Positions 44,336 to 53,561 of a stretch of 64,000 bases of DNA are shown here, in pieces. A model generated the notes under the pieces. That model had not been told where the DNA came from. It was given only the letters and a program-made list of their open reading frames with translations, and searched no databases. This DNA is from S010-25 sp964441285 (GTDB lineage: Bacteria > Pseudomonadota > Gammaproteobacteria > SZUA-229): NCBI GenBank assembly GCA_964441285.1, contig CAYTUK010000005.1:1-64000 (forward strand). Reading direction: 5' to 3'. Within the stretch, counting starts at the first letter, position 1. Each line of letters opens with the position of its first letter. Both the position numbers and the translations under genes were made by a program.

Positions 44336-45841
44336 ATGGAATATTCTGTTAAAAGCGGCAACCCTGAAAAACAGCGTATTGGTTGTGTCGTTGTGCCTGT
44401 ATATGCCTCTCGTAAATTATCGCCTTCAGCAAGAATTATCGACAGAGCAAGTAATGGACACATTTCCAATCTGGTACGCCGCGGTGAAATTGAGGGTGAT
44501 CTGGATAATATCTTATTACTGCATAATGTTGAAAACACCCTGTGTGATCGAATTTTACTTATTGGCTGTGGCAAAGAAAAAGATATCGCTCCCCATACTT
44601 TCCACCAAATAAACCACACTATGGTAAAAACTCTGAATGCCAGCGGTGCCACTGAAATTGCCTCTTATTTAACAGAGATTCCCGTTAAACAGAAAGATCT
44701 GAACTGGAAAATTCGTCATTCAATCGAATCCATTGATGCAGCACTATATAACTTTAATCAGCTAAAATCAGAAAAGCAGGAGCTCCGTCGCCCAATACGC
44801 AAATTCATCTTTAGCGTTTCAGGACGGGGACAATTAACTCAGGGTGAAGTTGCCGTACGACAGGGCATGGCAGTCTCGGATGGCATACATATAGCTAAAG
44901 ATCTCAGTAACCTGCCATCGAATATCTGCACGCCGAATTATCTTGCTAAATCAGCGATAAAACTCGATATACAGCATGCAAATATCAACACTACCGTGCT
45001 GGAAGAAGCTGACATGGAAAAGCTGGGTATGGGAGCATTGCTTTCCGTATCTAAAGGCAGTCGTGAACCCGGCAAGCTTATTGTTATGGAATATATGGCC
45101 GGTGATAAAACACAAAAAACCATTGTGCTTGTCGGCAAAGGTGTCACCTTCGATTCTGGTGGCATTAGTCTGAAACCGGGCGCAGGCATGGACGAGATGA
45201 AATATGATATGTGCGGTGCGGCCAGTGTCTTTGGTACGATTGATGCCTGTGCTGAATTACAGCTACCAATAAATATTGTCGGCATTGTACCAACGGTTGA
45301 AAATATGCCTGATGGTCTCGCTTGTAAACCTGGTGACATTGTAACCAGCATGTCGGGACAAACCATTGAAATTCTCAATACTGATGCTGAAGGTCGACTG
45401 ATTTTATGTGATGCACTGACTTATGCCGAAAAATTTGACCCTGATGTAGTGATTGATATTGCCACTCTCACCGGTGCCTGCATTGTTGCTTTAGGTGCGC
45501 ACCCTGCGGGTTTAATGAGTAACCATAGTCCGTTGGCAAATGATCTGTTAACGGCAGGCAAACAGTCTGGGGATCGCTGTTGGCGGCTGCCTTTATGGGA
45601 TGATTATCAGGAGCAGCTCGACAGTAACTTTGCCGACATAGCGAATATCGGTGGCAAAGGCGCAGGCACTATAACAGCAGCTTGTTTTCTTTCGCGCTTT
45701 ACCAAAAAATATCACTGGGCACACCTGGATATAGCCGGTGTTGCATGGAACAGTGGCAAACAAAAAGGCGCGACAGGTCGCCCTGTTGGTTTACTAACGC
45801 AATATATACTCGACCGACTGGAAGCCTCCAAACTCCACTAA
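44336..45841 (+). CDS. pepA: Leucyl aminopeptidase (PepA, M17)
   Basis: Two-metal aminopeptidase that also acts as a DNA-binding accessory factor in E. coli. 501 aa from ATG 44336, which has GGAG five bases upstream and gives E. coli length (503); the upstream in-frame ATG at 44243 adds a hydrophobic stretch not found in the family. Metal and catalytic motifs: GKGVTFDSGGISLKPG, MKYDMCGAASV and the M17 signature NTDAEGRLIL. Confidence 0.96.
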   Translation: MEYSVKSGNPEKQRIGCVVVPVYASRKLSPSARIIDRASNGHISNLVRRGEIEGDLDNILLLHNVENTLCDRILLIGCGKEKDIAPHTFHQINHTMVKTLNASGATEIASYLTEIPVKQKDLNWKIRHSIESIDAALYNFNQLKSEKQELRRPIRKFIFSVSGRGQLTQGEVAVRQGMAVSDGIHIAKDLSNLPSNICTPNYLAKSAIKLDIQHANINTTVLEEADMEKLGMGALLSVSKGSREPGKLIVMEYMAGDKTQKTIVLVGKGVTFDSGGISLKPGAGMDEMKYDMCGAASVFGTIDACAELQLPINIVGIVPTVENMPDGLACKPGDIVTSMSGQTIEILNTDAEGRLILCDALTYAEKFDPDVVIDIATLTGACIVALGAHPAGLMSNHSPLANDLLTAGKQSGDRCWRLPLWDDYQEQLDSNFADIANIGGKGAGTITAACFLSRFTKKYHWAHLDIAGVAWNSGKQKGATGRPVGLLTQYILDRLEASKLH

Positions 45842-45886
45842 ACTCAGCTTCATCGAAAAAACAACCCGGCCTTCGAGGTAAGCACA

Positions 45887-46519
45887 ATGCCTGATTATAA
45901 GCATCGAGAAATTCCTGTACTGGATGATATTATTTCCACGGCAGTTGATAGCAACAAACAGAAGGGAGACACAATCAGTATTGATACCGAACCATCCGAT
46001 GAACTATTCATCACTGCAATAGATGGGCCTGTATTGACTTTACCAGAAGCAATTGATGGCGATGAAACTCGCCACTTTGCGGTTCACCGTATTGAACCCG
46101 CAATCGGCACAAACTTAAACCCCAATACCAATCCTGAGCCTGTAGTTGAACACCCCGCCAAACTGGATAAAACTGAGACACCATTATCCAGAACAGCAGC
46201 ACCAACTAATCTGCTATATCACTACTCACCCGAAGAAAATATTAATCCTGAAATGGAGACTGATGGTTTATACACCATGGGTTCTCATCAACTTGAAACT
46301 AATTATGCCCACTATAATCCATCGCATCACCCCATAGAGAATCAACCACTGGCCGAAACCGAGAATAAAATCGCTACCGACATACACGGCATTAATTTTG
46401 ATATAGAAGCAATAACCGAACAGATCATCCAGCAGATATTGCCCAATATTGAACAACAGTTACGCCTGCTGGTACATGATGCGCTGTCAACAAACATCAA
46501 AACCTCAGCGCCTGAATAA
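45887..46519 (+). CDS. Acidic protein of unknown function in the holC position
   Basis: A 210-aa protein I cannot name. It is acidic and largely low-complexity (N, P, E, T, H). An N-terminal short motif (IPVLDDIIS, residues 10-18) and a C-terminal amphipathic helix (about 170-200, EAITEQIIQQILPNIEQQLRLL) are the only ordered-looking parts. It begins 45 bases after pepA, in the slot where holC (DNA polymerase III chi) usually lies between pepA and valS. It shows no chi-like sequence. Proteins with an IPxL N-terminus and a helical tail are common neighbours of holC-valS in other proteobacteria (recalled, unverified). Confidence 0.65.
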   Translation: MPDYKHREIPVLDDIISTAVDSNKQKGDTISIDTEPSDELFITAIDGPVLTLPEAIDGDETRHFAVHRIEPAIGTNLNPNTNPEPVVEHPAKLDKTETPLSRTAAPTNLLYHYSPEENINPEMETDGLYTMGSHQLETNYAHYNPSHHPIENQPLAETENKIATDIHGINFDIEAITEQIIQQILPNIEQQLRLLVHDALSTNIKTSAPE

Positions 46520-46529
46520 GCCCCCTTAC

Positions 46530-46596
46530 TTAAGGAAGCTCTGATTAATCCATAAGACTGGATCTTACCGATCGAATTAATAATCGCTTCTCTTAA
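46530..46596 (+). repeat. Short inverted-repeat element (second repeat family, copy 3)
   Basis: Left end TTAAGGAAGCTCTGATTAAT; right end the complement of TTAAGAGAAGCGATTATTAA. About 67 bp with imperfect 20-bp terminal inverted repeats, in the gap before valS. It has no coding capacity. Confidence 0.5.
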
Positions 46597-46726
46597 ATAA
46601 TAAAATCTCTCGTCTGTACACCTGATACAAACGTCGTAATCCACAGCAGCCAAACAACACTTGCTGTATAATTCGTCAGTTCAAATTTCTGCTGTTAAAC
46701 AGTTAACCAAGCATTCCGAGTCTGTC

Positions 46727-49582
46727 ATGGAAAAAACATACAATCCGCAATCCATTGAGCGAAAATGGTACAAAATCTGGGAGGAAAACAACTATTTCAG
46801 CCCCGAGAGTCACCCGGATGATTTATGCAATGATGATAAACGCGAAAACTTCTGCATTATGATCCCCCCTCCCAATGTCACCGGCCGGTTGCACATGGGG
46901 CATGCATTTCAGGACACTATTATGGACACAATGGTTCGCTATCACCGCATGAAAGGTGACAATACCCTGTGGCAGGTTGGCACTGACCATGCGGGTATTG
47001 CGACACAAATGGTAGTGGAACGCCTGATTAATGCAGAAGGCAAAACTCGCCACAATTATGGCCGAGAAAAATTTATTGACCGCATCTGGCAATGGAAAGA
47101 AGAATCCGGCAATACCATCACCCAGCAATTACGTCGCATGGGCGCATCGCTGGACTGGTCACGCGAACGCTTTACTCTGGATGAAGGACTCTCTACAGCC
47201 GTTAATGAAGTATTTATACGCCTGTACGAAGAAGGTCTCATCTATCGCGGTAAACGGCTGGTAAACTGGGACCCCGTCCTGCACACCGCAGTTTCTGATC
47301 TGGAAGTATTATCCAGCCAGGAAGACGGTCACATGTGGTACATGCGTTACCCACGCAGTAATGGTGCAGGGCATGTCGTGGTTGCAACCACCCGCCCTGA
47401 AACTATGCTAGGCGACTGTGCGGTAGCAATTAACCCTAAAGATGAACGCTATTCCTACCTGCTTGGCGAGTTTCTTGAACTCCCGCTGACCGGGCGTAAA
47501 ATCCCCGTCATCGCCGATGAACATGTCGATCCAGAATTTGGTACTGGCTGTGTAAAGATCACCCCGGCACATGATTTCAACGATTACCAGGTCTGGAACC
47601 GGCATAAAAATAAAAATGAAATTCGCGATCTACCCAATGGGGGTTTAATTAATATCTTTACCCATCATGCCGCCATTCGTGATAACTGTGATGATAGCAA
47701 TCATATTATCCCGGATCAGTATATTGGCCTGGATCGTTATGCCGCACGTAAAAAAATAGTTGCTGACCTTGTCGCTGCCGGTTTAATGGAAAAAATTGAC
47801 AACCATAAACTGATGGTACCTCGCGGTGATCGCTCAGGTGCCGTCATTGAACCCTATCTCACCGACCAGTGGTATGTAAAAGTTGAACCCCTGGCCAAGC
47901 CTGCAATTGCTGCGGTTGAAAAAGGTGATATTAAATTTATTCCAGACAACTGGAAAAACACCTATTTTGAATGGATGAACAACATTGAAGACTGGTGCAT
48001 CTCCAGACAAATCTGGTGGGGACACCGAATCCCCGCCTGGTATGATGAAATAGGCAATGTTTATGTTGGTTACGATATCAATGACGTGAGAGCAAAAAAC
48101 AGATTACCTGATGACTTTCTACTACAGCAAGATGAAGATGTGCTTGATACCTGGTTCTCCTCAGCATTATGGCCATTCTCAACCCTGGGCTGGCCAGAGA
48201 AAACCGCAGAACTAGAAAAATACTACCCGACCAACGTACTGGTCACTGGATTCGACATTATTTTCTTCTGGGTCGCCAGGATGATTATGATGGGGATAAA
48301 ATTTATGGGCGATGTGCCTTTTCGTGAAGTTTATGTGCATGGTTTGGTGCGCGATGCGGAAGGTCAGAAAATGTCCAAGTCCAAAGGTAATGTCCTTGAC
48401 CCCATTGATGTCATCGATGGTATTGGCCTGGAAGCACTGGTAGCCAAACGTACCAGCGGTGTCATGCAACCACATATGATTGAACGCGTGGAAAAACTCA
48501 CCCGTAAAAATTTTCCAGAAGGTCTAGCACCTTTTGGTACCGACGCATTGCGTTTCACCTTTGCTTCACTGGCTACCACCGGGCGTGACGTAGTGTTTTC
48601 CCCAGGACGGATCGAAGGCTACCGCAATTACTGCAATAAACTATGGAATGCCACCCGCTATGTTCTGATGCAAACGGAGAACAAAGACACTGGTATTGGT
48701 ATCGACATTGGCAGTAGCGAAATTGAATACTCACTGGCTGATCGCTGGATTATTTCAACACTGCAACAGCTGGAACAGCGTGTGGAACAACATATCCAAC
48801 ATTCACGCATCGACCTGCTGGCACAGGAAATTTATAGTTTTGTCTGGGAAGATTATTGCGACTGGTATCTGGAATTATCCAAACCAATATTGTTTGATGA
48901 CACCACCTCCGAACGAGCACAGCGTGGCACCCGGCAAACACTGGTTTGTGTACTCGAAACCCTGCTCCGACTAAACCACCCCATTATTCCATTTATTACC
49001 GAAGAATGCTGGCAACGTATAGCACCACTGGCAGGCAAAACCGGCAACAGTATTATGTTGCAGCCTTTCCCCAAACCAGATATAAGTAAAATTGACACTG
49101 ACGTAGAAACTGAACTGGAATGGGTGAAAACTTTTGTTAGCGGTGTGCGCCGGATTCGCTCAGAGATGGATATTGCTCCCAGCAAACCATTAGCCTTATT
49201 GTTGCAAAATGCCAGCGAAAATGACCAGACCTGTTACCAGAGGAACCGGAAATTTATTGAAACTCTGGCTAAAGTTGAGTCCAGTTTATGGTTAACCGAA
49301 AGTGACAACGCGCCAGAATCAGCGACTGCTCTGGTTGGGGAAATGAAGATTCTAATCCCCTTTGCTGGTTTAATTGACAAAACAGCTGAACTCGCGCGTC
49401 TAGAAAAGGAAATTGGCAAATATCAGATAAATATTGATAAAACCACTGCAAAGCTGGTGAACAAAAACTTCATCGAAAAAGCCCCGCCAGTGGTCGTAGA
49501 AAAAGAGCGCAACCGACTGGCTGAAATGAGCAAAGCAGTGGCGCAGTTAAAAGAACAGATGAAAAAAATTCAGGGCCTATAG
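46727..49582 (+). CDS. valS: Valyl-tRNA synthetase
   Basis: 951 aa from ATG 46727, identical in length to E. coli ValRS. HMGH in PPPNVTGRLHMGHAFQ, editing (CP1) domain with TTRPETMLGDCAVA and the GTGCVKITPAHDFNDY motif, KMSKS in EGQKMSKSKGNVLDP, anticodon domain, and a C-terminal coiled coil (about 885-948). Preceded by the short repeat at 46530. Confidence 0.97.
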   Translation: MEKTYNPQSIERKWYKIWEENNYFSPESHPDDLCNDDKRENFCIMIPPPNVTGRLHMGHAFQDTIMDTMVRYHRMKGDNTLWQVGTDHAGIATQMVVERLINAEGKTRHNYGREKFIDRIWQWKEESGNTITQQLRRMGASLDWSRERFTLDEGLSTAVNEVFIRLYEEGLIYRGKRLVNWDPVLHTAVSDLEVLSSQEDGHMWYMRYPRSNGAGHVVVATTRPETMLGDCAVAINPKDERYSYLLGEFLELPLTGRKIPVIADEHVDPEFGTGCVKITPAHDFNDYQVWNRHKNKNEIRDLPNGGLINIFTHHAAIRDNCDDSNHIIPDQYIGLDRYAARKKIVADLVAAGLMEKIDNHKLMVPRGDRSGAVIEPYLTDQWYVKVEPLAKPAIAAVEKGDIKFIPDNWKNTYFEWMNNIEDWCISRQIWWGHRIPAWYDEIGNVYVGYDINDVRAKNRLPDDFLLQQDEDVLDTWFSSALWPFSTLGWPEKTAELEKYYPTNVLVTGFDIIFFWVARMIMMGIKFMGDVPFREVYVHGLVRDAEGQKMSKSKGNVLDPIDVIDGIGLEALVAKRTSGVMQPHMIERVEKLTRKNFPEGLAPFGTDALRFTFASLATTGRDVVFSPGRIEGYRNYCNKLWNATRYVLMQTENKDTGIGIDIGSSEIEYSLADRWIISTLQQLEQRVEQHIQHSRIDLLAQEIYSFVWEDYCDWYLELSKPILFDDTTSERAQRGTRQTLVCVLETLLRLNHPIIPFITEECWQRIAPLAGKTGNSIMLQPFPKPDISKIDTDVETELEWVKTFVSGVRRIRSEMDIAPSKPLALLLQNASENDQTCYQRNRKFIETLAKVESSLWLTESDNAPESATALVGEMKILIPFAGLIDKTAELARLEKEIGKYQINIDKTTAKLVNKNFIEKAPPVVVEKERNRLAEMSKAVAQLKEQMKKIQGL

Positions 49583-49584
49583 CT

Positions 49585-49629
49585 GGGTGATGCATTGATG
49601 GCGGGGCAAACAATAAGACATCATCACCC
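49585..49629. terminator. Possible hairpin between valS and cyaY
   Basis: GGGTGATG and CATCACCC form an 8-bp stem with a 29-base loop followed by TTTC, between the convergent valS and cyaY. The long loop makes this a weak call. Confidence 0.3.
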
Positions 49630-49631
49630 TT

Positions 49632-49973
49632 TCATGGTGAAACAACATTCATCTCCAACACAACAATCTCGCCAGCCTGCTCACTTGAGAGGCGCGATAA
49701 CATTGTGATCATTTCCTCCTGCTCACCACTGTCACATATCCACTGTTGCGTGGATTTATTGTAATCAAAATGAAAGCCACCGGATTTTGCCGCCATCCAG
49801 AGTTGATTCATTGCACTCTGTTTGCTAAAAATAATTTTGCTGCCATTAACAAACTCCAGCGTTAAAACACCCCCTATTTCATCGTAGTCGATGTCTGCCC
49901 CGCAGTGATCAATTGCATTCTGTAAAGCTTCTATTGTCTGCTCGGCAATGTCATTAAATTCTGATTCATTCAT
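49632..49973 (-). CDS. cyaY: Iron donor protein CyaY (frataxin)
   Basis: Small acidic iron-binding regulator of Fe-S cluster assembly, 113 aa (E. coli 106). Acidic first helix (NESEFNDIAEQTIEAL), DIDYDEIGGVLTLEF, and the conserved beta strand QLWMAAKSGGFHFDY with the QWICDSG end. It faces valS and is the last gene downstream of gatCAB on the minus strand, 25 bases after gatB. Confidence 0.92.
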   Translation of the reverse strand: MNESEFNDIAEQTIEALQNAIDHCGADIDYDEIGGVLTLEFVNGSKIIFSKQSAMNQLWMAAKSGGFHFDYNKSTQQWICDSGEQEEMITMLSRLSSEQAGEIVVLEMNVVSP

Positions 49974-49998
49974 ATTAAACCCCTTAAGATTTTTACTT

Positions 49999-51441
49999 TC
50001 ACATCTTACTGCGAATTAACGCATTCACCTGCGCTGGATTGGCTTTGCCTTTGGACATTTTCATTACCTGTCCAACAAAGAAACCCATCATTTTATCTTT
50101 GCCGCCTTTCAGTTCTTCAAATTGAGTCGGATGATTGTTTATCACTTCGTCAACCATTGCTTCAATGGCACTGGTATCGGTAATCTGTTTCAGACCTTTA
50201 TTCTTTATTACTTCATCGGCACTGCCTTCACCGTTCCACATTGCAGCTAAAACATCTTTGGCTATTTTCCCGGAGAGGGTATTGTCTTTAATGCGCATTA
50301 ACAGCTTAGCAAAATCTTCTGCGCTAATGCTGAGCTGATCAATGTCTGTTTCTTCACGATTTAACCGTGCTGACAGTTCACCGGTTATCCAGTTAGCGGA
50401 AAGTTTTGCGTCTTCCGTTTGCCTGGCGACTGTTTCAAAATAATCGGCCAGTTTTCTGGAGGCAGTAATTACGCTCGCATCATAAGCCGTCAGCCCAAGC
50501 TCATCGATATAACGCTGTTTTTTCTGCTCGGGTAATTCAGGTAGCTCGGCACGTACCTGCTGACGATAGGCTTCAGTAATCACAACAGGCAATAAATCCG
50601 GGTCGGGAAAATAGCGGTAATCATTGGCTTCTTCCTTGCTGCGCATAGAACGGGTTTCATTTTTAACCGAATCGTACAGGCGAGTTTCCTGCACCACTTT
50701 CCCACCGTCTTCGATTAAATCAATCTGGCGTTCTACTTCAAGGTTAATTGCCCGTTCGACAAAGCGAAATGAGTTGATGTTTTTTAGTTCAGCACGCGTG
50801 CCCAATGCTTTCTGCCCTTGTGGACGAACCGAGACATTGGCATCACAACGGAATGAACCTTCCTGCATATTGCCATCGCAGATATCAATGTATTGTACGA
50901 TGGAGCGAATCTTTCGCATATAGGCTACCGCTTCTTTGGCATTGCACATATCGGGTTCAGAAACAATTTCCAGCAATGGGGTACCGGCGCGATTTAAATC
51001 AATCCCGGTCATACCCGCATAATCTTCATGCAGAGATTTACCCGCATCTTCTTCCAGGTGGGCGCGTGTAATGCCTATCGTTTTGGTTTCACCCTTTTCC
51101 AGCTCAATATCAATAGAACCGGTACCGACTATGGGCAAATCAAACTGTGAAATCTGATACCCCTTGGGCAAATCTGGGTAAAAATAATTTTTGCGCGCAA
51201 ACACCGAGCGGTCTGCAATCTCGGCATTGATGGCCAGCCCAAATTTTATCGCCATATGCACGGCTTCTTTATTTAATACCGGCAACACCCCTGGTAGAGC
51301 AATATCCACCACACTGGTTTGTGTATTGGGTGCGCCGCCATAAGCCGTACTGGCCGCTGAAAATATTTTTGATCGGGTTGCCAGCTGTGCGTGAATTTCC
51401 AGACCAATGACCGTTTCCCATACAATATCAGTAGCAGCCAT
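49999..51441 (-). CDS. gatB: Asp/Glu-tRNA amidotransferase subunit B
   Basis: Subunit that binds and activates misacylated tRNA, 480 aa. ETVIGLEIHAQLATRSKIF at the start, FARKNYFYPDLPKGYQISQ, HLEEDAGK and the YRYFPDPDLLP motif, and a C-terminal GatB/YqeY domain. I start at the ATG at 51441, which overlaps the gatA stop codon (TAATG) and has AGGAG eight bases upstream; the longer frame upstream is inside gatA. Confidence 0.96.
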   Translation of the reverse strand: MAATDIVWETVIGLEIHAQLATRSKIFSAASTAYGGAPNTQTSVVDIALPGVLPVLNKEAVHMAIKFGLAINAEIADRSVFARKNYFYPDLPKGYQISQFDLPIVGTGSIDIELEKGETKTIGITRAHLEEDAGKSLHEDYAGMTGIDLNRAGTPLLEIVSEPDMCNAKEAVAYMRKIRSIVQYIDICDGNMQEGSFRCDANVSVRPQGQKALGTRAELKNINSFRFVERAINLEVERQIDLIEDGGKVVQETRLYDSVKNETRSMRSKEEANDYRYFPDPDLLPVVITEAYRQQVRAELPELPEQKKQRYIDELGLTAYDASVITASRKLADYFETVARQTEDAKLSANWITGELSARLNREETDIDQLSISAEDFAKLLMRIKDNTLSGKIAKDVLAAMWNGEGSADEVIKNKGLKQITDTSAIEAMVDEVINNHPTQFEELKGGKDKMMGFFVGQVMKMSKGKANPAQVNALIRSKM

Positions 51442-52919
51442 TAGTTGAACTCCTGTGGACATTGCGTGTGCCAGTGTGTCTGTTGCTGATACTGATGTGC
51501 CACATTCAGCAGTTTTGCCTCTGCAAAATGGTGACCAATAATCTGTAAGCCTACTGGCATATTACTGGCAAAACCAGCAGGAATAGATATTGCGGGTAAA
51601 CCCGCCAGATTAACGGCAATGGTGTAAATATCAGACAGGTACATTGAAATTGGGTCGTTAGATTTTTCCCCCAGATTAAATGCGGTTTCCGGTGTTACTG
51701 GTGCCATAATCACATCCACCTGTTTAAACGCCTGTTTAAAATCATCACTAATCAATTGGCGCAATTGCTGTGCTTTTAGATAATAGGCATCGTAATAACC
51801 CGATGACAGCGCATACGTTCCCAACATAATACGCCGCTGGACTTCCGCACCAAATGCTTCACCACGGGAGCGAGTATATAAATCGTTCAAATCTTTGGGG
51901 TTTTCACAACGGTAACCGTAGCGCACACCATCGAGTCGTGACAGGTTAGCCGAACACTCTGCCGGTGCCACTACATAATAGGCTGGCACGGACAACGCGT
52001 TGTTAGGTAATTCAATATCAATTAATTCTGCCCCCATCAACTGATACTGTTTCAGTGCGGCTTTTATCACAGTTTCAACATCGGCATGCATACCGTTTCC
52101 GTTTTCGTCGCAGGCAAAATATTCTTTGGGTAAACCAATACGTAAACCCTGTAGTGATTTATCTAAATCAGCAGAATAATCCGGCACTTCTTTTTCAATG
52201 CTAGTGGAATCTTTTTCATCAAAACCCGCCATCGCATTGAGGAGCAATGCACAGTCACTCGCCGACTGTGCCATCGGACCGGCCTGATCGAGACTGGAAG
52301 CGAACGCAATCATGCCAAAGCGGGAGACGCGACCATAGGTCGGTTTCAAACCGGTTATGCCACATAGTGCAGCAGGCTGGCGAATCGAGCCACCGGTATC
52401 CGTGCCAGTGGCAGCAGGAGCGATACGTGCTGCCACACAGGCCGCCGAACCACCAGATGAGCCACCCGGCACCGCATTCAAATTCCAGGGGTTTTTTACT
52501 GCACCGTAATAGCTGGTTTCATTGGACGAGCCCATTGCAAACTCATCCATATTGGTCTTACCCAACATGACCAGACCGGCGGTTTTCATATTGGTGACCA
52601 CGGTTGCATCATAAGGCGAAATAAAATTATCCAGCATTTTAGAACCACAACTGGTGCGGATGCCCTGGGTGCAAAAAATATCTTTATGTGCAATCGGTAC
52701 GCCGGTTAGCGCGGCAGCCCCACCTGCGGTTAATTTTTCATCCGCCCGTTTTGCCTGTGACAATGCTGCATCCTCGGATACAGTAATAAAACTGTTTAAC
52801 TTCTCATCGTTCGTTTTAATTCGCTGCAGAAAATGCCGCGTAAGTTCAACGCTATTCACTTCGCCAGCCTGCAACATAGCAGCAAGCTCAGTCACACTTT
52901 TTTTGTAATAATCACTCAT
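51441..52919 (-). CDS. gatA: Asp/Glu-tRNA amidotransferase subunit A
   Basis: Amidase subunit producing ammonia from glutamine, 492 aa. Amidase-signature triad visible: Lys in GVPIAHKDIF, Ser in GGSSGGSAACVAA and the GTDTGGSIRQPAALCG nucleophile region. ATG at 52919 is preferred to TTG at 52928, which abuts the ribosome binding site. Because glnS is present in this genome, GatCAB probably makes Asn-tRNA through a non-discriminating AspRS. Confidence 0.96.
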   Translation of the reverse strand: MSDYYKKSVTELAAMLQAGEVNSVELTRHFLQRIKTNDEKLNSFITVSEDAALSQAKRADEKLTAGGAAALTGVPIAHKDIFCTQGIRTSCGSKMLDNFISPYDATVVTNMKTAGLVMLGKTNMDEFAMGSSNETSYYGAVKNPWNLNAVPGGSSGGSAACVAARIAPAATGTDTGGSIRQPAALCGITGLKPTYGRVSRFGMIAFASSLDQAGPMAQSASDCALLLNAMAGFDEKDSTSIEKEVPDYSADLDKSLQGLRIGLPKEYFACDENGNGMHADVETVIKAALKQYQLMGAELIDIELPNNALSVPAYYVVAPAECSANLSRLDGVRYGYRCENPKDLNDLYTRSRGEAFGAEVQRRIMLGTYALSSGYYDAYYLKAQQLRQLISDDFKQAFKQVDVIMAPVTPETAFNLGEKSNDPISMYLSDIYTIAVNLAGLPAISIPAGFASNMPVGLQIIGHHFAEAKLLNVAHQYQQQTHWHTQCPQEFN

Positions 52920-52931
52920 TCGATACAATTC

Positions 52932-53219
52932 CTACTCAATCACTCTGGGCACCAGATACAGACCGTCTTCAGTGGCGGGAGCAATTGCCATGAAATCCTC
53001 ACGTCGGTCAATTTCAGTAACAACATCTTCTCGCAGGCGCTGATTCACTTCAAAAGGATGTGACATCGGTGTCACACCTTTTGTATCCACCACATTCATC
53101 TGCGCCACCAACGCCAGAATACTAGATAAATTTTTAGCATAATCCGCTATTTCTTCTTCCTTTACATTCAAGCCGGCCAGCCTGGCAATTTTTCTGACTT
53201 CATTAACATCAATGGACAT
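52932..53219 (-). CDS. gatC: Asp/Glu-tRNA amidotransferase subunit C
   Basis: Small subunit (95 aa) wrapping GatA and GatB: RKIARLAGLNVKEEEI, MSHPFEVNQRLREDVVTE and a C-terminal GLYLVPRVIE tail. First gene of gatC-gatA-gatB(-cyaY). Divergent from mreB, an arrangement also found in Pseudomonas (recalled). Confidence 0.94.
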   Translation of the reverse strand: MSIDVNEVRKIARLAGLNVKEEEIADYAKNLSSILALVAQMNVVDTKGVTPMSHPFEVNQRLREDVVTEIDRREDFMAIAPATEDGLYLVPRVIE

Positions 53220-53561
53220 ATATTACTCCAGTGCATTGGGCAGCACTCAACAGACTAAAACGCATGGTCAGTTATAATTGACCATGAAAAACGGGGAAAA
53301 TAGCATATTCTGACGTTTTGCTCCACCTGCCTGAAACTTTCTAGCCTGAAGATAAACGAAAAAGTGTGGGTAACACTTGCTCAATACCGGCCGGATTGAT
53401 ACAGTACGCGCAATTCAACCTGAATTTGCGACAATTCTACCCTGAGAGTCTATAATCAACAGGTTAGCTTGAACCCTACAAATCTCTCTAGACAATAAAT
53501 AGCTACTGAAATAGTTACTGGCTAGATAACAATAACTACAGCATAAAAGGCCAACACAAAC
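53220..53561 (+). other. Divergent gatC-mreB intergenic region
   Basis: About 340 bases. It holds the candidate mreB promoter at 53426-53456; otherwise I see no gene, repeat copy or hairpin. The last 100 bases form a long AT-rich leader before mreB. Confidence 0.5.
53426..53456 (+). promoter_or_regulatory. Candidate promoter of mreBCD
   Basis: A perfect TATAAT at 53451-53456 with a TTGCGA-like -35 element starting at 53426 (spacer 19, or 18 for the overlapping TGCGAC). The start codon is about 105 bases downstream. Confidence 0.45.
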
